Below the pieces are notes generated by a model. It was not told the origin of the DNA and did not search any database. It worked only from the letters and a program-made list of their open reading frames with translations. From the NCBI GenBank assembly GCA_964610315.1, contig CAZSVM010000010.1:23981-87980 (forward strand): a stretch of 64,000 bases of DNA, written 5' to 3'. Both the position numbers and the translations under genes were made by a program. This DNA comes from JAQVEM01 sp964610315 (lineage in GTDB: Bacteria > Actinomycetota > Humimicrobiia > Humimicrobiales > Humimicrobiaceae). Below are positions 42,411-51,303 of this stretch, piece after piece (within the stretch, counting starts at the first letter, position 1; every line of letters starts with the position of its first letter).

Positions 42411-43851
42411 AATATGGAAGGGCAGGATCGGTAAAAATATGAATAAAGAGGTGGAAAATTTTACCTTTTCTATAAAATCGGATAAAAAACTTTATCTTTA
42501 CGATATCAACGGCACTGCGGCTTATGCCATTGGACTTCTGAAAATTGGAATAATAACGGAAAGTGAACTCAAAAAAATCCTATATGGATTAAAAAAAGTG
42601 AAGAAAGACATAGAAGAAGGTAAAATTGACGCTCATCTGTATGAGGATATTCACAGCCTGATTGAAAATGAATTAGGCATGACTATTGGAAATGCTGCCA
42701 TGAAAATCCATACCGGAAGGAGTAGAAACGATCAGATAGTTCTGGATGAAAAACTGTTTATAAAAGATGCGGTGATAGATGCACTGGGAAATATTATAGC
42801 TTTGCAGAAAAGTATTTTAAAAGTGGCACAAAATACATTGGATATAATTATTCCTGCTTATACTCATATGCAAAGAGCCCAGCCGGTATTACTATCACAC
42901 TACTTAATGTCCTATTTTTATAAATTTGATCGGGATACCGAAAGTTTTTTCAATAGTTTTGAATCCAGTGATTCTCTACCTCTGGGAGCAGCAGCCTGTA
43001 CCGGCAGCGGATATGAACTGGACAGGAAACTATTAAAAAAACTTCTTAAGTTTAAAAGACTTGACCCTAACAGTATGGATACGGCAGGAAACAGGGATTT
43101 TATAATAGATTTTTTATTTTCATGCACCAAAATAATGATGCATTTGAGCAGATTTTGCGAGGATCTTATCTTATATAACAGCAGTGAGTTTTCATTTATT
43201 GAAATAGAGGAATCCTTTTGCACCGGCAGCAGTATTATGCCCCAGAAAAAAAATCCGGATATCCTGGAGCTAATAAGGGGGAAAAGCTCCCTGGTAATGG
43301 GAAATCTTCTGCAATTGATGATACTGCTTAAAGGGCTGCCGTCAACCTATAACCGGGACCTGCAGGAAGATAAAAAAATTTTATTCGGTGCCTGTAAAGA
43401 AACCATATCCTGTATTGATATATTTTCCAAATTAATGGAGAAAATAAAATTCAACCGGTTAAAAATTAAAGATTCCCTAAAAGAGGGTTTTCTGGAAGCC
43501 ACCGATATGGCTGATTATCTGGTAAAGAAAGGAGAGAGTTTCAGGAAAGCTCATAATATCGTAGGTAAAATCATAAGTTTATGTATAAATAAAAAAATAT
43601 ATTTCAGGGACATAAAACTGGAAGAGCTTAAAAAATACTCGTCTTATTTTGAAAGCGATGTATATAGCTATACCGATATTTGCTCCTGTATTTCCAATAA
43701 AAGCATTGATTGTGGTACCGAAAAGGGGCAGGTGATTTCCAATATCAACTCTGCAAAGAAAAAGATAAAAGATGTTCAGCAGAAGTTAAAAAATCTTACC
43801 AAAAGAATTCCTTCTTTTGAACAGCTGATAAGTTATACGGACAACCTGTAA
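42400..43851 (+). CDS. argH: Argininosuccinate lyase
   Basis: 483 aa, last step of arginine synthesis, member of the fumarase/aspartase superfamily. Conserved HTGRSRNDQIVLDEKLF, the TYTHMQRAQPVLLSHYL-like AYTHMQRAQPVLLSHYL and the mobile catalytic loop GSSIMPQKKNPD are all seen, with Ser in the loop as general base. The ATG at 42400 lies inside the argG 3' end. Last gene of the argCJBDFRGH unit; the next gene starts 31 bases later. Confidence 0.97.
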   Translation: MENKIWKGRIGKNMNKEVENFTFSIKSDKKLYLYDINGTAAYAIGLLKIGIITESELKKILYGLKKVKKDIEEGKIDAHLYEDIHSLIENELGMTIGNAAMKIHTGRSRNDQIVLDEKLFIKDAVIDALGNIIALQKSILKVAQNTLDIIIPAYTHMQRAQPVLLSHYLMSYFYKFDRDTESFFNSFESSDSLPLGAAACTGSGYELDRKLLKKLLKFKRLDPNSMDTAGNRDFIIDFLFSCTKIMMHLSRFCEDLILYNSSEFSFIEIEESFCTGSSIMPQKKNPDILELIRGKSSLVMGNLLQLMILLKGLPSTYNRDLQEDKKILFGACKETISCIDIFSKLMEKIKFNRLKIKDSLKEGFLEATDMADYLVKKGESFRKAHNIVGKIISLCINKKIYFRDIKLEELKKYSSYFESDVYSYTDICSCISNKSIDCGTEKGQVISNINSAKKKIKDVQQKLKNLTKRIPSFEQLISYTDNL

Positions 43852-43882
43852 AAATAATTGAAAATTTCTTTTTCCGTTACCA

Positions 43883-46204
43883 ATGAATAAAAATATTAAA
43901 AAATTGGAGTTAACTGCACCGGCTGGAGGTATGAATCAATTAATAGCGGCAGTTAATGCCGGAGCAGATTCTATCTATCTGGGTTATAGAAAATTTGGGG
44001 CCAGAGCTTATGCGGATAATTTTGATTTAAACCAGCTTAAAAAAGCAGTTATTTTTGCCCATGGCTATAATATAAAGATATATTTAACCCTGAATACACT
44101 TATAAAGGATAACCAGATAAAAGAGGTAATAGATTTCCTGAGGCAGTATACTGCTATTTGTACCGATGGAATTATTATACAGGATTTTTGTGTATATAAG
44201 ATAATTAAGGACCTCTTCAAACCGGTACCTGTACATGCCAGTACCCAACTTAATCTTCATAACCTTTACTCATTAAAACTGATAAAAGGACTCGGATTTA
44301 AAAGAGCCATCCTGACCAGGGAAATGACCTTGAGTGAAATAGAAAAATTATGTAAAGAAAGCCTGGTCGAAATAGAAATATTTGCTCATGGCTCACAATG
44401 TTATTCATATTCAGGGAGCTGTTATTTCAGTTCATTTATAGGAGGGAGGAGTGGGAACCGGGGAAAATGCACGCAGCCCTGCAGAATGAAATATAAATTG
44501 CTAGAAATAATTAACGGAAAAAACAGTTATATTTCCACCGGAGAAGGCTATATTTTAAGTAAAAGTGATTTATATTTGCTGAATTTTATACCGCAGATAG
44601 CAGAGGCAGGAGTTGATGCATTAAAAATCGAGGGCAGAATGAAATCTGCGGAATATGTGGGTATGGTTACCAAAATTTACCGGAAGTATATAGATTTATA
44701 TTACAGTAATCCCTTAAATTACAGGGTTGATGAGTATGACCAGTATAAACTTACCCAGATATTTTCCAGGGAATTGGGCAGCGGTTATATAAATGATGAA
44801 TATCCGTCAAATATTATATCTTTAAAGAAATCCGGAAGTATTGGTAATTTTCTGGGCAGAGTTTACCGGATAGATTATGAAAATAAAGACAGCAGAAAAA
44901 TAGAATATATCCATATCAGAAGCAGGTGGGAAATAAACAACGGGGATATTATCGAAATATGGACTAAAAAGGGAAACAGCAGAATAACTGTAAAGGATTT
45001 CAAAATATTGGATAAACAGGACAAAGAGTATAGATACAGGATTAAGGTTAACCGGATACAACATATTTTGGAAAAAGACAGAGTGTTTAAATTTTTTGAT
45101 AAGAAGATAAATGAGGAAGCCAGTGCCTTATTTAAATACAATTCAAGTAAGAATAATTTTAAAGCTTCTTCTGTAATTTCAGGGGTAAAAATACATCCTC
45201 ATGTGCCGGAGGGAAGTAAAATAGAGGACTATTTAAGTAAATATCTAGTTTGCCGGGAAAAAACGGATGTAAAAAAATTCCGAAATAAATTAGGCCTGAT
45301 AGCTCGAGTATACAATTTTGAATTTATAGAGTCTTTAGTTAATTATGGAGTCAAGGGTGTGATATACAGTAATTTTAAAGAATTAGTAAGCAGCAGAGGC
45401 TTTGAAAGTGATATGGTTAAATCTCTGAAGGCATGTAATGAAAATAAAAATATTATATTATGCATGGATACTCCACAAATCATTTATGACCGTGATTTTA
45501 TGTCAGTAAAAAATAACCTATCCAGGCTGCTTAATGAGGGGATTGTGAATTTCAGGGTATCCAATCCGGGGATGCTGGAATTCCTGCTGGAAATGAATAA
45601 AAGTAGTAGGTCTGATATCAATATATATTTAAGCTCCCATTTCAATTTATTCAATACCCCGGCAGTGGTTTTTTTTAACGAATTTACCGGCAAGAGAGGG
45701 AGTTTAAAAGGAGCGGAGCTTTCTGCGGAACTTAATCTAAATGAAGTTTCCAAGATAGTATCAAACATAGAAAATTTATACCGGAACAAACCGGCACTTT
45801 CCATCATGGGCCATGGTTATGTCCAAATCATGAATTCCAGATATAAGCTGGAATTTATTACCGGTAAAAAAGAGGGAGGCAAGTTTTATATTGAAGATAT
45901 AAAAGGTTACCGTTTTCCGGTTGATTCCGATTATAACCATAATATTATGATTTTTAATTCAAAGAATATATGTACCTTGTTTGATCTGGAAAAAATAAAA
46001 GAGAGCGGAATAAGCAGCATAATTATAGACAGCTGCTTTTACAATGAAAAAGATTTCTTTAAAATTCTAAAAAATTACCGGGAAGCCATAAATATACTTT
46101 ATGATAAGGGTATTGAAAAATATAAGAACTTTGTTTCATACCTAAAGAACGATAAACTTTTTTCGAATTATTCCAGGGGACATCTATTCCGGGGGGTAGA
46201 GTAA
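43883..46204 (+). CDS. U32-family protein (RlhA/YrrO-like, possibly rRNA or tRNA hydroxylation)
   Basis: A 773-aa protein of the U32 'peptidase' family. N-terminal TIM barrel with ELTAPAGGMNQLIAAVNAGADSI and YADNFDLNQLKKAV, the VHASTQLNLHN motif and the cysteine set CYSYSGSCY..GNRGKCTQPCRM, which holds an iron-sulfur cluster in studied members. Long C-terminal extension (from about 330) resembles the DUF3656 part of RlhA, the 23S rRNA C2501 hydroxylation enzyme, so an RNA modification role is more likely than proteolysis. It follows argH but is unrelated to arginine synthesis. No AGGAGG before the ATG. Confidence 0.85.
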   Translation: MNKNIKKLELTAPAGGMNQLIAAVNAGADSIYLGYRKFGARAYADNFDLNQLKKAVIFAHGYNIKIYLTLNTLIKDNQIKEVIDFLRQYTAICTDGIIIQDFCVYKIIKDLFKPVPVHASTQLNLHNLYSLKLIKGLGFKRAILTREMTLSEIEKLCKESLVEIEIFAHGSQCYSYSGSCYFSSFIGGRSGNRGKCTQPCRMKYKLLEIINGKNSYISTGEGYILSKSDLYLLNFIPQIAEAGVDALKIEGRMKSAEYVGMVTKIYRKYIDLYYSNPLNYRVDEYDQYKLTQIFSRELGSGYINDEYPSNIISLKKSGSIGNFLGRVYRIDYENKDSRKIEYIHIRSRWEINNGDIIEIWTKKGNSRITVKDFKILDKQDKEYRYRIKVNRIQHILEKDRVFKFFDKKINEEASALFKYNSSKNNFKASSVISGVKIHPHVPEGSKIEDYLSKYLVCREKTDVKKFRNKLGLIARVYNFEFIESLVNYGVKGVIYSNFKELVSSRGFESDMVKSLKACNENKNIILCMDTPQIIYDRDFMSVKNNLSRLLNEGIVNFRVSNPGMLEFLLEMNKSSRSDINIYLSSHFNLFNTPAVVFFNEFTGKRGSLKGAELSAELNLNEVSKIVSNIENLYRNKPALSIMGHGYVQIMNSRYKLEFITGKKEGGKFYIEDIKGYRFPVDSDYNHNIMIFNSKNICTLFDLEKIKESGISSIIIDSCFYNEKDFFKILKNYREAINILYDKGIEKYKNFVSYLKNDKLFSNYSRGHLFRGVE

Positions 46205-46231
46205 GTAGAATATTCAATATCCGTATTTTTG

Positions 46232-49045
46232 TTATTTTATTTCTATAATAACTGTAGAGCCGTAGTTAAGATATTCGCCAGCTCCCGGTATCTGATTTGA
46301 AACTTCTCCGGTATCGGAGGAATCGGGAGAAATTACAACTGTAAAACCGGCACTTTCCAGTTCGGTTACGGCATCTTCTTTAGTCATATTTATAACATCA
46401 GGTACTTCTATACCCATGCTTACTTTGATGATTATTTCAAATGTTTTATCATAAAGGGTCCCCTCTACCGGTGTCTGGGAAAATACTTTATCTATTTCTT
46501 CTTCACTTTCTTCCGTAATTACAGTAACATTATCAAATCCTAATTCACTCATCGCTTCAATTGCCTCTTCTTCGGTCATGCCGATTACATCAGGTATTAA
46601 GGCTTCAGGATTTTCACCTTTACTTACATATAAGGTTACCGCCGTTGATTTGAAAACCATCGAATCGGGGACAGGATTCTGATGTATTACATTATCCTGA
46701 GGCTGAATATCACTAAATTCATATATTATTTCATCCACTGACAGCTCCAGATCTTCTAAAAGCTGCGTTGCATCGTTTAAATTCATTCCGGTAAGGTCAG
46801 GCATATTGAAAGTTTTTTTACCTTTGCTTATGTATAGAGTTATGCTTAATTTTTCTCCTTCCAGTGATTCAACTATGGTTCCTGCTTCCGGTTCCTGTTT
46901 AAAAACAATATCCTGATTATATACCTCATCGAAATCATGAATTTCCTCCACTACAAAATTTAAATCTTCAAATAAGACTCTTGCTTCTTCTTCATTCATC
47001 CCTACAACATCGGGAACCTCAACTTTATTATGTATATTACAGATTTCTTCAGGTTCCTCACCTTTAATAAATATTTTCCACTGGTTAGTTTCTTCCGGGC
47101 ACCAGAATGTAGTCAGCAGATTGGATATAGTACAAATTTTAACATCGATAAGTTCCTTGTCCGGTTTTTGAAAATCAGATATGGGTAAACCTTCCAGTGC
47201 CGAGGACATGAATTCCCTCCATATATCTGCCGGATAAGTTCCGCCAACCACTGTTCTGCCGTTTATAGGTTCCATTGGCTGATTGGAATCGGAGTAACCC
47301 ATCCATACTACGGCAACCAGTTCCGGTGTATAACCAGCAAACCAGGCATCTTTAAAATCACTGGTGGTACCTGTTTTTCCGGCGGCCGGTCTTCCTATAT
47401 TGGCACCTTTACCGGTTCCGCTTTCTATAACTTTTTTTAAGATCTGGGTAATATAGTATGCTTCCGGTTTTTCCAGAATTTTTTTGTTTGCTTCGTTTTT
47501 ATCGGGATCATATTCATATAATATATTACCCTGAGCATCTTCTATTTTTAATATGCATACAGGCTGCCGGTAGAATCCGCCGGAAGCAAGGGTTGAGAAA
47601 ATTTTACTTACATCAAGGGGAGTTATACCGGTTTCCAGCCCACCCAGAGCGATTGCCGGGTTGCTTCCGATGTCATATATTTCCATATCACTCAAAAGGT
47701 TTTCCACATTTTTAGCTCCGACTTCCATCATAAGCTGGGCATATACTACGTTAACCGAATTTATGGTGCCGTCTACTACCGACATCTTATCCGTATTGAA
47801 TTTCTGCTCACCATAGTTATCAACCTTCCAGTCCGGGCCTTGTTCCATATCTATAGTGATAGGTCCGTTGGGATTAAAAGTATTATTGGGGGAAATGTGC
47901 TGCTTTATGGATTCCATCAGAACTGGGACCTTAAATACGGAACCAGGCTGTCTTTTACCCTGTATGGCTATATTGAATTTGGAGGTGTTATAATCTTTTC
48001 CTCCAATGAGAGAATAAATATATCCATTTTTAGGATCAGTGCAAACCAGTGAATAGGAAGGGGCAATATCTTCAGGAAAGACTTTTTTAAATGCATCTTC
48101 TGCTTTTTTCTGCAAATCGATATCCAGGGTGGTGTAAATACGGAGTCCTCCTTTAAAAACATCATAATCGGTAAATTTCTGGTCATATAAATTTCGTTTT
48201 ACATAATCTATGAAATAAGGAGCAATTCTGCTTTCCGATTGTCCGGAACCGGCAACCAAATTTTTATTTATTTCAACTGGTGCAGCGAGAGCATCAAGAT
48301 ATTCAGAAGTGCCAATTAATTCCTGCTCGTACATAAGCTGCAGTACCAGATCCCTTCTTAGTTTTGCTTTTTCCATATCATTGAATGGAGAATATAATTC
48401 GGGAGCCCTTACCAGACCGGCAAGCAATGCAGCCTGTGGAAGAGTCAGATCACTGGAATCCACTCCGAAATATATTTCGGCTGCTTTTTCTATTCCATAT
48501 GCTCCCGTACCGAAATTTATGGTATTCAGATACATTTCCAGAATTTTATTTTTGGTATAGTTCCTTTCCAGCTGAATGGCGATTAGAGCTTCATTTATTT
48601 TTCTGCGGAATGTCTTTTCGGGACTGAAATAGATATTTTTTACATATTGCTGGGTAATAGTACTGGCTCCCTGAGCCAGCTCTCCTGTTTTTATATCGGC
48701 TATTAAAGCTCCAAAAATCCTTATATAATCCACTCCCTGGTGCTCAAAGAATCTCTTATCTTCAACGGCAACAATAGCATCCCTGATATAGGGAGACATG
48801 TCATTAAAAGAAATTATTTCTCTATTTTCCTCGGCATGAAATTCGGTTATTAAAGTACCGTCAATGGCATAAACTTTGGAAGTCTGGGCAATGGGTGAGG
48901 GAGTAAGTTCTTCCAGAGTAGGGAGAGTGTTAAGGTAGTAAAAAACTACTGCTATACTGCTTACCAATATAATGGAAATAAAGACTGCTGCGGCTATTAA
49001 AAAAATTTTCAGACAGCCGCCTAATTTTTTTCGCCTGGGAGCCAT
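46232..49045 (-). CDS. Class A penicillin-binding protein (PBP1A type) with four PASTA domains
   Basis: 937 aa. One N-terminal membrane anchor (about 14-35), glycosyltransferase GT51 domain (AVEDKRFFEHQGVDYIRI, GASTITQQYVKN), transpeptidase with SxxK in RQPGSVFKVP, SxN in NSVNVVY and KTG in AAGKTGTTSDF. Four PASTA repeats follow to the C-terminus (each opening PDVxGM-like: VPDVVGMNEEEA, MPDLTGMNLNDA, IPDVIGMTEEEA, VPDVINMTKEDA). It builds and cross-links peptidoglycan outside the membrane. ATG at 49045 is used; TTG at 49048 is possible. PASTA-bearing class A PBPs are typical of monoderm-related lineages. Confidence 0.96.
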   Translation of the reverse strand: MAPRRKKLGGCLKIFLIAAAVFISIILVSSIAVVFYYLNTLPTLEELTPSPIAQTSKVYAIDGTLITEFHAEENREIISFNDMSPYIRDAIVAVEDKRFFEHQGVDYIRIFGALIADIKTGELAQGASTITQQYVKNIYFSPEKTFRRKINEALIAIQLERNYTKNKILEMYLNTINFGTGAYGIEKAAEIYFGVDSSDLTLPQAALLAGLVRAPELYSPFNDMEKAKLRRDLVLQLMYEQELIGTSEYLDALAAPVEINKNLVAGSGQSESRIAPYFIDYVKRNLYDQKFTDYDVFKGGLRIYTTLDIDLQKKAEDAFKKVFPEDIAPSYSLVCTDPKNGYIYSLIGGKDYNTSKFNIAIQGKRQPGSVFKVPVLMESIKQHISPNNTFNPNGPITIDMEQGPDWKVDNYGEQKFNTDKMSVVDGTINSVNVVYAQLMMEVGAKNVENLLSDMEIYDIGSNPAIALGGLETGITPLDVSKIFSTLASGGFYRQPVCILKIEDAQGNILYEYDPDKNEANKKILEKPEAYYITQILKKVIESGTGKGANIGRPAAGKTGTTSDFKDAWFAGYTPELVAVVWMGYSDSNQPMEPINGRTVVGGTYPADIWREFMSSALEGLPISDFQKPDKELIDVKICTISNLLTTFWCPEETNQWKIFIKGEEPEEICNIHNKVEVPDVVGMNEEEARVLFEDLNFVVEEIHDFDEVYNQDIVFKQEPEAGTIVESLEGEKLSITLYISKGKKTFNMPDLTGMNLNDATQLLEDLELSVDEIIYEFSDIQPQDNVIHQNPVPDSMVFKSTAVTLYVSKGENPEALIPDVIGMTEEEAIEAMSELGFDNVTVITEESEEEIDKVFSQTPVEGTLYDKTFEIIIKVSMGIEVPDVINMTKEDAVTELESAGFTVVISPDSSDTGEVSNQIPGAGEYLNYGSTVIIEIK

Positions 49046-49254
49046 CAAAAAAGTTCACCTTTTAATTATTTATAATATTTCCAGATTACAATCTAGGAAA
49101 TTTTATAAGAAATTCTGTTAAATAACAATACAGCCATAATATAAAACCGAAAACAGCAGAAAAGGATAAATCCTTAAAATAGACATAGGGATAACTGTTG
49201 TGTTAATATTTAATCTAATTTTTCAAATTATAAATTATTGCCGGAAAGAGTGGT

Positions 49255-50490
49255 ATGGAAAAAAATTTAAAAAGACAGCTTGATGTAATTGTATCAGGAG
49301 CCGAAGATATCCTGGTAAAAGAAGAACTTAAATCCAGAATAGAAAAGTCAATAGCTGAAAATCGGCCCCTAAAAGTTAAACTGGGACTGGATCCCACTGC
49401 TCCCGATATCCATCTTGGCCATACCGTGGTTCTTAATAAATTACGTCAGTTCCAGAATCTGGGTCATAAAGCTATTTTAATTATAGGTGATTATACAGCG
49501 AGAATAGGAGATCCTTCCGGCAGATCTACTTTACGGCCCAAATTATCTGATGAAGTTATAGAAAAAAATGCAAAGACCTATATGGAACAGGCATTTAAAA
49601 TTCTTATTCCTGAAGAAACCGAAGTGGTTAAAAATTCCAAGTGGCTCCACCATTTGAGATTCGATGATATTCTGAATTTGACCTCCAGATTCACCGTAGC
49701 CAGAATGCTGGAAAGGGATGATTTCAAAAAAAGATATAAAAATAATGTGCCCATAGCTATTATGGAGTTTCTTTACCCGGTGATGCAGGCCTATGACTCC
49801 GTTGCCATTGAAGCCGATGTAGAACTGGGTGGAACCGATCAAAGGTTTAATTTGCTGATGGGAAGAGAGTTACAGAAAGAGTTGGGCCAGAAACAACAAA
49901 TTGCTATTACTATGCCCATTTTGGTGGGTACCGATGGGATTGAAAAAATGAGTAAAAGTCTGGGAAATTATATAGGGGTTTATGAGCCCCCGGGCGAAAT
50001 TTTCGGTAAGATAATGTCCATACCGGACAGCATTATGATCGATTATTTTAAGCTTTTAACCACCATGGAAGAAAGGGAAATTAAAGAGATTGAAAATAAT
50101 ATAAAAAATAATAGATTGAATCCCTCTGTAGCTAAAAGAAATCTGGCAAAAATAATCATAGAAAATTTATATTCTGGAAAGGAAGCTTTAAAAGCAGAGA
50201 AAAATTTTGATTTAATCTTTAAGAAAAAGAAAGTCCCGGAAAAAATTGAAAAGTATATTATAAATTCAAAGGATATAAAGGATAAAAAAATAAGTATAGT
50301 TCAGATACTTTTTGATTCCGGCCTGGCAAGCTCCAATGGCCAGGCCAGAAGATTGATATCCCAGGGAGGAATTAAAGTTGATAATAAGAGGATAAACGAT
50401 CCCGGCACCGAGTTTGATTTTGATGATATAAATAACAAAGTGATACAAAAAGGAAAAAGACATTTTAGAAGGATAATAATTAAAAAATAA
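49255..50490 (+). CDS. tyrS: Tyrosyl-tRNA synthetase
   Basis: 411-aa class I synthetase. HIGH-type motif DIHLGHT (51-57), KMSKS in EKMSKSLGN, tyrosine pocket AYDSVAIEADVELGGTDQRFN, and a C-terminal S4 RNA-binding domain from about 345 (SSNGQARRLISQGGIKVDNK). The form matches the longer bacterial TyrZ-like class. No T-box leader is recognisable in the 206 bases upstream. The ATG is preceded by GGAAAG. hypA follows after two bases. Confidence 0.97.
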   Translation: MEKNLKRQLDVIVSGAEDILVKEELKSRIEKSIAENRPLKVKLGLDPTAPDIHLGHTVVLNKLRQFQNLGHKAILIIGDYTARIGDPSGRSTLRPKLSDEVIEKNAKTYMEQAFKILIPEETEVVKNSKWLHHLRFDDILNLTSRFTVARMLERDDFKKRYKNNVPIAIMEFLYPVMQAYDSVAIEADVELGGTDQRFNLLMGRELQKELGQKQQIAITMPILVGTDGIEKMSKSLGNYIGVYEPPGEIFGKIMSIPDSIMIDYFKLLTTMEEREIKEIENNIKNNRLNPSVAKRNLAKIIIENLYSGKEALKAEKNFDLIFKKKKVPEKIEKYIINSKDIKDKKISIVQILFDSGLASSNGQARRLISQGGIKVDNKRINDPGTEFDFDDINNKVIQKGKRHFRRIIIKK

Positions 50491-50492
50491 AT

Positions 50493-50834
50493 ATGCATGA
50501 ATATTCCATAACCTGCTCTATTGTTGAAATATTAAATGATTTAATAAAGAAACATAATATAAAAAAATTAAAAAAGGTAAATTTTGAATTGGGCCCACTT
50601 GCTCATCTGGAACCCCAATCGATAGAGTTTTATTATAATTTTCTTACAGAAGATAATCCTATCTTGAAAAATGCAAATCTTAATTTTAAGAAAAATAAAG
50701 TAAAGATAGAGTGCAGATCCTGCGGTAAAACCTTCCAGTCAAAAACTTTTGTTTCCAGGTGTATTTATTGTTCGGGAGATAAAATAAGAATAGTGGAATC
50801 CGATGATATCAAAATAGTTTCTATAGAAACATAG
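50493..50834 (+). CDS. hypA: Hydrogenase nickel maturation factor HypA
   Basis: 113 aa. Starts MHEYSIT, where Met1 and His2 form the nickel site in studied HypA proteins, and has the zinc ribbon Cys74/77 (CRSC) and Cys90/93 (CIYC). It delivers nickel to [NiFe] hydrogenase with HypB. No hydrogenase or other hyp gene is in the window, so it may serve genes elsewhere; the two-base gap to tyrS suggests incidental co-transcription. Confidence 0.9.
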   Translation: MHEYSITCSIVEILNDLIKKHNIKKLKKVNFELGPLAHLEPQSIEFYYNFLTEDNPILKNANLNFKKNKVKIECRSCGKTFQSKTFVSRCIYCSGDKIRIVESDDIKIVSIET

Positions 50835-50895
50835 TATTATTTAATTAATAAGTATAAATAGAATTTGAGTGATGAACGAAGCAGGTTAATTTATA

Positions 50896-50924
50896 TTGAC
50901 TTAAACCAGTGCTATAGTTAAAAT
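50896..50924 (+). promoter_or_regulatory. Possible promoter for the long rny leader
   Basis: -35 TTGACT (50896-50901), 17-base spacer, -10 TAAAAT (50919-50924). It lies in the 469-base region 50835-51303 between hypA and rny, which holds no ORF I can support and no features of RNase P RNA or tmRNA. The transcript would run about 350 bases to the terminator at 51255-51281. Confidence 0.35.
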
Positions 50925-51254
50925 AAAAACAATTAATGTTAATAATAAAAGTTGCTTGATTTATAAATTAATTTGCGCAGGTAAGGTAATATTTTAGGTC
51001 GTATTATTAGCGATAGAAATACATTTTAATGTAAAAAAGATGATTTCAGAATTTGGCTATAGATGTTATTTTAATTATTTCAGTTGCTAATGATAATTTT
51101 ATTAAAACTATAAAAAAGGGAGTTAATTTAACACTCTGTTTTATATAAAAAAATTAGAATATTTACTTTTTAAAAGCGGGAAGCTGCGTTTTATAATGTA
51201 AATATTGGATTTTAATAATTATTGAGGATATTTAGTCAGTGCGAATTAATTTAT

Positions 51255-51281
51255 AAGTCGAGTGGTTAACTCGGCTTTTTT
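51255..51281 (+). terminator. Intrinsic terminator directly before rny
   Basis: A 9-bp stem AAGTCGAGT (51255-51263) with ACTCGGCTT (51269-51277), one T-G pair, loop GGTTA, and a run of six T. It lies 23 bases before the rny start codon, so it is either a leader attenuator of rny or the terminator of an upstream small transcript. Confidence 0.75.
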
Positions 51282-51303
51282 ATTTGGAAGGAAGGTTTGC
51301 AAA

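Noticed and set aside
49046..49254. T-box leader before tyrS (and likewise before thrS and pheS)
   Set aside because: No T-box consensus or antiterminator was found by eye in these upstream regions.
50835..51254. RNase P RNA, tmRNA or 6S RNA in the gap before rny
   Set aside because: None of their conserved cores or ends is visible; only an unassigned leader is claimed.
51262..51303. GTG start giving RNase Y 14 extra residues
   Set aside because: The codon sits inside the terminator hairpin; MDLLIRIAAL at 51304 with GGAAGGAAGG upstream is the normal RNase Y N-terminus.
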